Shown here: positions 60,845 through 64,000 of the stretch, piece after piece
Position numbering within the stretch: position 1 is the first letter of the stretch
How the letters are laid out: each line of letters starts with the position of its first letter
Assembly: GCA_900708905.1 (NCBI GenBank)
Contig: CAADRB010000024.1
Coordinates: forward strand, 1,793,399 to 1,857,398
Length of the DNA: 64,000 nt
Direction: 5' to 3'
Origin: Hymenolepis diminuta
Taxonomy: Eukaryota > Platyhelminthes > Cestoda > Cyclophyllidea > Hymenolepididae
Notes under the pieces: model-generated
Databases searched by the model: none
What the model saw: only the letters and a program-made list of their open reading frames with translations
Told to the model about the DNA's origin: nothing
Program-made: the position numbers and the translations under genes

Positions 60845-61350
60845 TGCTACCGTTAATACGTGCCTTCCCAGCCATTCATCTCCAATTTCCTTATTATTTG
60901 GTTCCTTGCGGATAATGTGAACTGGCCGAACTTCTAATGCACGATCCCCTCCCTTATCCTTACCATACGGTAGAACTAATGTCGTCACTGGTGATGTATA
61001 GATATATCTTTCAAATACTTTTTGGTGTATACGACCATGCGACGTTGTCCTATCTTTGTAAGCGCAGTGCAATAACATTCGATATCTGACTAAATCTTGA
61101 AATACACGACATCTCCTTCATTCTTACTCATTGGGTATTGGATTATAAAGTTATAATACTGCCCTATCAAATATATCATTCTGACGAACCCACTAACCAT
61201 TTCACTACTTAATGAAAATGTATGTAGTGAACCACTTCTTATAATTGGGTTATCAGGAACGGAGGTCATCCGTTTCAATTTCAGACGTCCGTCTTAAAAT
61301 TGGAACTCCCTGTCCACGCGATTTGCGACCACCTTCGTTTAAAGAAAAAT
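60845..61350 (-). other. minus-strand exon-like segment, unassigned
   Basis: After an acceptor-like TTTCAAGATTTAG (near 61093) the minus strand reads RYRMLLHCAYKDRTTSHGRI, HQKVFERYIYTSPVTTLVLP and KGGDRALEVRPVHIIRKEPN before a possible GTAGCA donor near 60847. A further protein-like stretch (NEGGRKSRGQGVPILRRTSE) lies upstream near 61290-61340 in the same frame but is separated by stops. No family is recognised; it may be a gene fragment or a pseudogene. Confidence 0.3.
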
Positions 61351-62040
61351 GAATTAATTACAAATCTGGGCAGTCTGTCTCATTTTGGCATATCACGGGT
61401 ATTGTGGTTTTCATTCGAGATTCTAAAGCCACCCTAGATTCACATTATGGCTTCGAAGATGGAGAGATCCCATTTCCTAAGATATTCAAATTAAAAAACA
61501 GATTTCAATGAGGTTTTATTTCAGCTCCTCTGAAACATTAACCTATTGAACTTGAAAATATCAATGGAACTCGAATTTAGCAGGCGCATAAGCAGTATCT
61601 TCATTCCAGACAAATATATTACTAAATTTACTGGAGTTAGTTTCGGAGCTATTGGAAAGTCCCTTACTATAATTCGGTTACTCTGGTCAAGAATAAACCA
61701 TCCTTAAATCTGCCCCAAGTACTCCGCCATGCAGACAATGAGGCCACGCTAACCCGACATACGAAGCCTCCGATCACACAAATCCCGATTGATTTCCTTT
61801 GAACCATTAGTCATGTTAAAAAATTAATCCCAATGTCTGACACTCGAGCAAAGTAGTCAAACGGTTAATCTTGCCTTCTCTCCCATACAGAAAAAAGCAT
61901 TCCTGAAAACAAAGGGGCTCCTGAGGGTCATGGTGAATAGGATGGGTTCCTATCTTGCATCTATCGACAGAGAGCATTTGTAGAGAAAAAAGGAGTTAGG
62001 GAATAATAGCGAGAATTCTGGATTAATTAATTTGAATCAT
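61351..62040. other. AT-rich stretch without assigned gene
   Basis: No open frame with protein-like composition or splice context was recognised. Confidence 0.45.
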
Positions 62041-62043
62041 TTT

Positions 62044-62150
62044 GATTTTCTAGAATACCTCGAAAATCGCCACATTATTGAGGTATTCTTTAAACCGGAA
62101 CATCAGAAGCCATGCGTTATCGAAAAGGTGAACGAAAATTTACTTTGACA
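62044..62150 (+). repeat. direct repeat family E, copy 1
   Basis: Shares with 63151-63265 GATTTTCTAGAATACC, GAAAATC.(C/T)CACA.TATTG, CATTCTTTAAAC-like, ATGCGTTAT and AAGGT.AACGAAAATTT. This copy is open across its length (EYLENRHIIEVFFKPEHQKP, CVIEKVNENLL). Confidence 0.6.
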
Positions 62151-63150
62151 TTTATTTCTAATCATGTCCTCGAATTTTGACAAATAAACCACGCTGTTGA
62201 TCTATGCGATGTAAACGAAAAGTGTTTTCATTGCCATCCGAAATAAACCAGTTAATGTTTTCCTCACTAAATGCAACTTGGATCTGATTTAATTCATTAA
62301 GGTGAGCTTAAACTTCTCTAATAGCAACCCAATGGAGGTCATGCGATCTGACATTTTTTCAGGAAATGGAGGTCCATAAGCTGCTCAGGTACGGCGAACT
62401 GCTCAGTTTGGGAGAATAACTCGCTAAAAATGCGTTACGTTTTGCAATTAAAACTTCTGTCGAATTGTTCTTGGATCAGAGGGCCAACATTCAAGAACAA
62501 AGCTGTAATGAGCAATGGGATAATTCAATCACTGTTTATGACAGTTTATATTATGACGCAAGGCGGATGTCTATTTGCTTTGTAAAACCCTGCTTGAAAT
62601 AAAATGGTCAACTTATATTAGTACCCAAACTTTAAAATAGTTTTAAAGTGATGCTAATACCCAGACGAAAATGTCACCACGGAAAGATCAGCAGCAAGTA
62701 ACACAATCCAATTCATTAAGGAATTGATGTAACAATAAAGGTTTAAAAAATCAATTGCAATCTCGTCCGAATTGATTGTTATCATTGAGCCCTATGCATT
62801 AAGAAGGGGACGAAGTTCCTGAAAGGAAAAGAAGTAAAATGTAAATAACATTCAAGCGTTAATTTAATATTTAATCAAGTAAAACCTGAAACCATGCCAC
62901 CTGCACCTTCCATTTATACTTGAGATATGTCTGTCTGTGAAGTCAGAAGTTCAATTCAATTTCTACGCGCTTAGATACTTTACCATAAGTAAAAGGTTAA
63001 AACAACAATTTGCCTTCCCATGGGAAATGACCATTACGAACTGCTTTAAGAGACCAAACTTCGAGTAAACGTAGCGCTCTCCAAACATCCTAAGCCAAAA
63101 AGTTTGAAGGGTGAATTGACAGTAGTAGTATATTTGACTTGAATTGTATC
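62151..63150. other. spacer between the two family E copies
   Basis: No assigned gene. A minus-strand frame at 62963-63193 covers the left end of copy 2 in antisense and is not supported. Confidence 0.4.
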
Positions 63151-63265
63151 GATTTTCTAGAATACCGTGAAAATCATCACAATATTGTAACATTCTTTAA
63201 ACAGGAGCACCACAAACTATAAAACTATGCGTTATTGAGGAAAAGGTCAACGAAAATTTTACTTT
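63151..63265 (+). repeat. direct repeat family E, copy 2
   Basis: About 1.1 kb downstream of copy 1, in the same orientation. Translation parallels copy 1 (EYRENHHNIVTFFKQEHHK) but is then broken by a stop and a frameshift, before VIEEKVNENFT resumes in another frame. Confidence 0.6.
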
Positions 63266-64000
63266 GCGTTGGGTGAGATATAAACAAGTATCCCACTCAG
63301 TTGGAACTTACTAACTTCTACAGAATGCTTTCTCGAATTAACTTTTTCATTTTTTCCTGAAACTTGAACAAATATTAAGAAAACACAGAAAAGGGAGGCA
63401 AGAAAAAGTCGCTACGCACTTCAAAACGCGCTTCCAGAAGCTAAATAACACTGAAAAAGCCAAAACTCCAAAGTGCCAGAGATACGTACGTTATTCTACC
63501 TTATGCTCGGCTCCAGGTGTTTAAGTGAACTATGAAATTTTGACTGGAAAGGAACTCAATAAAAATGCCCAGATAGAGCGATTGTTCGGTTGTTATGATA
63601 TGAAATGATTTTAGAAAACAAACGATGACTGGAAGAACTCTATACGTCAATATTGATCTGACTGGAAGCCGAAAAGTTAGAGAAAAGGAAGCATTGGGCT
63701 TACCTTTAATTAAGTGCTAGTGGACTGCGTTATGTTAAAATCACGGGAGCTAATATTATACTGCTGGGAACCTGGCCATTAGAAGAAAATAGGTGCTGAA
63801 ATAGTACGTCCAGCCATTAGAGTCAATCAAGAACATTAAATCGGGGACATATCCACAAATTCAAACTTTTGGGATTATGACATATAGCAGTGGACCATAT
63901 TCATGAAGTAAAAACGTGCACAACCTGAAAAAATCATAAGGAGTAAAGCTCTCTCGATATCTTGAAGTTAATTTCAACTTTGATTCAATCTTGACCCCCC
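63266..64000. other. window end, no assigned gene
   Basis: Short motif-free open frames only. Confidence 0.5.

Noticed and set aside
1..64000. CRISPR arrays, prokaryotic operons, ribosome binding sites
   Set aside because: The sequence is intron-bearing animal DNA; no array-like spaced repeats were seen.

Overview
The window is animal nuclear DNA, very AT-rich outside the exons, with spliced genes, decayed LTR retrotransposons, solo-LTR-like repeats, a tRNA-derived SINE-like repeat and one 47-base assembly gap (42722-42768). Many introns are only 34-41 nt, and these sit beside introns of several kb. That pattern, the Ty3/gypsy relics and the divergence from vertebrate orthologues suggest a parasitic flatworm, most likely a cyclophyllidean tapeworm (a hymenolepid would fit the low GC). 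The taxon is an inference, not something read directly.

Layout: (1) 1-14161, minus strand: most of an ATM-type PI3K-like kinase gene. It runs from the N-terminal TAN-like region through helical repeats and FAT into the kinase N-lobe, and is cut by the left edge before the catalytic loop and FATC. Three of its introns carry repeats. (2) 15421-17818, minus strand: a complete five-exon gene for Integrator subunit 10 (741 aa predicted), upstream of ATM on the same strand. (3) 17.8-36.2 kb: repeat-rich. It holds two gag relics of one Ty3/gypsy family in divergent inverted orientation, a protease/integrase relic in which reverse transcriptase is missing and an LTR-like repeat sits in its place, a second integrase fragment, solo-LTR-like elements, and two unassigned minus-strand exon candidates near 29.4-30.4 kb. 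(4) 36237-48861, plus strand: a complete three-exon DEG/ENaC channel gene (514 aa predicted) spread over 12.6 kb; its introns carry G-rich tracts, an LTR-like repeat, the gap and a possible antisense exon. (5) 48.9-64 kb: no confidently assigned gene, only weak exon-like islands, a (TA)n tract, a SINE copy and a diverged direct duplication.

ATM (DNA double-strand-break signalling) and INTS10 (snRNA and mRNA 3'-end processing/attenuation) are unrelated housekeeping genes that happen to be neighbours; the channel gene is a likely neuronal or muscular cation channel. No operon, CRISPR array, rRNA or functional tRNA was seen. All homology calls rest on recognising protein motifs by eye and on splice-site phase; no database search was possible.
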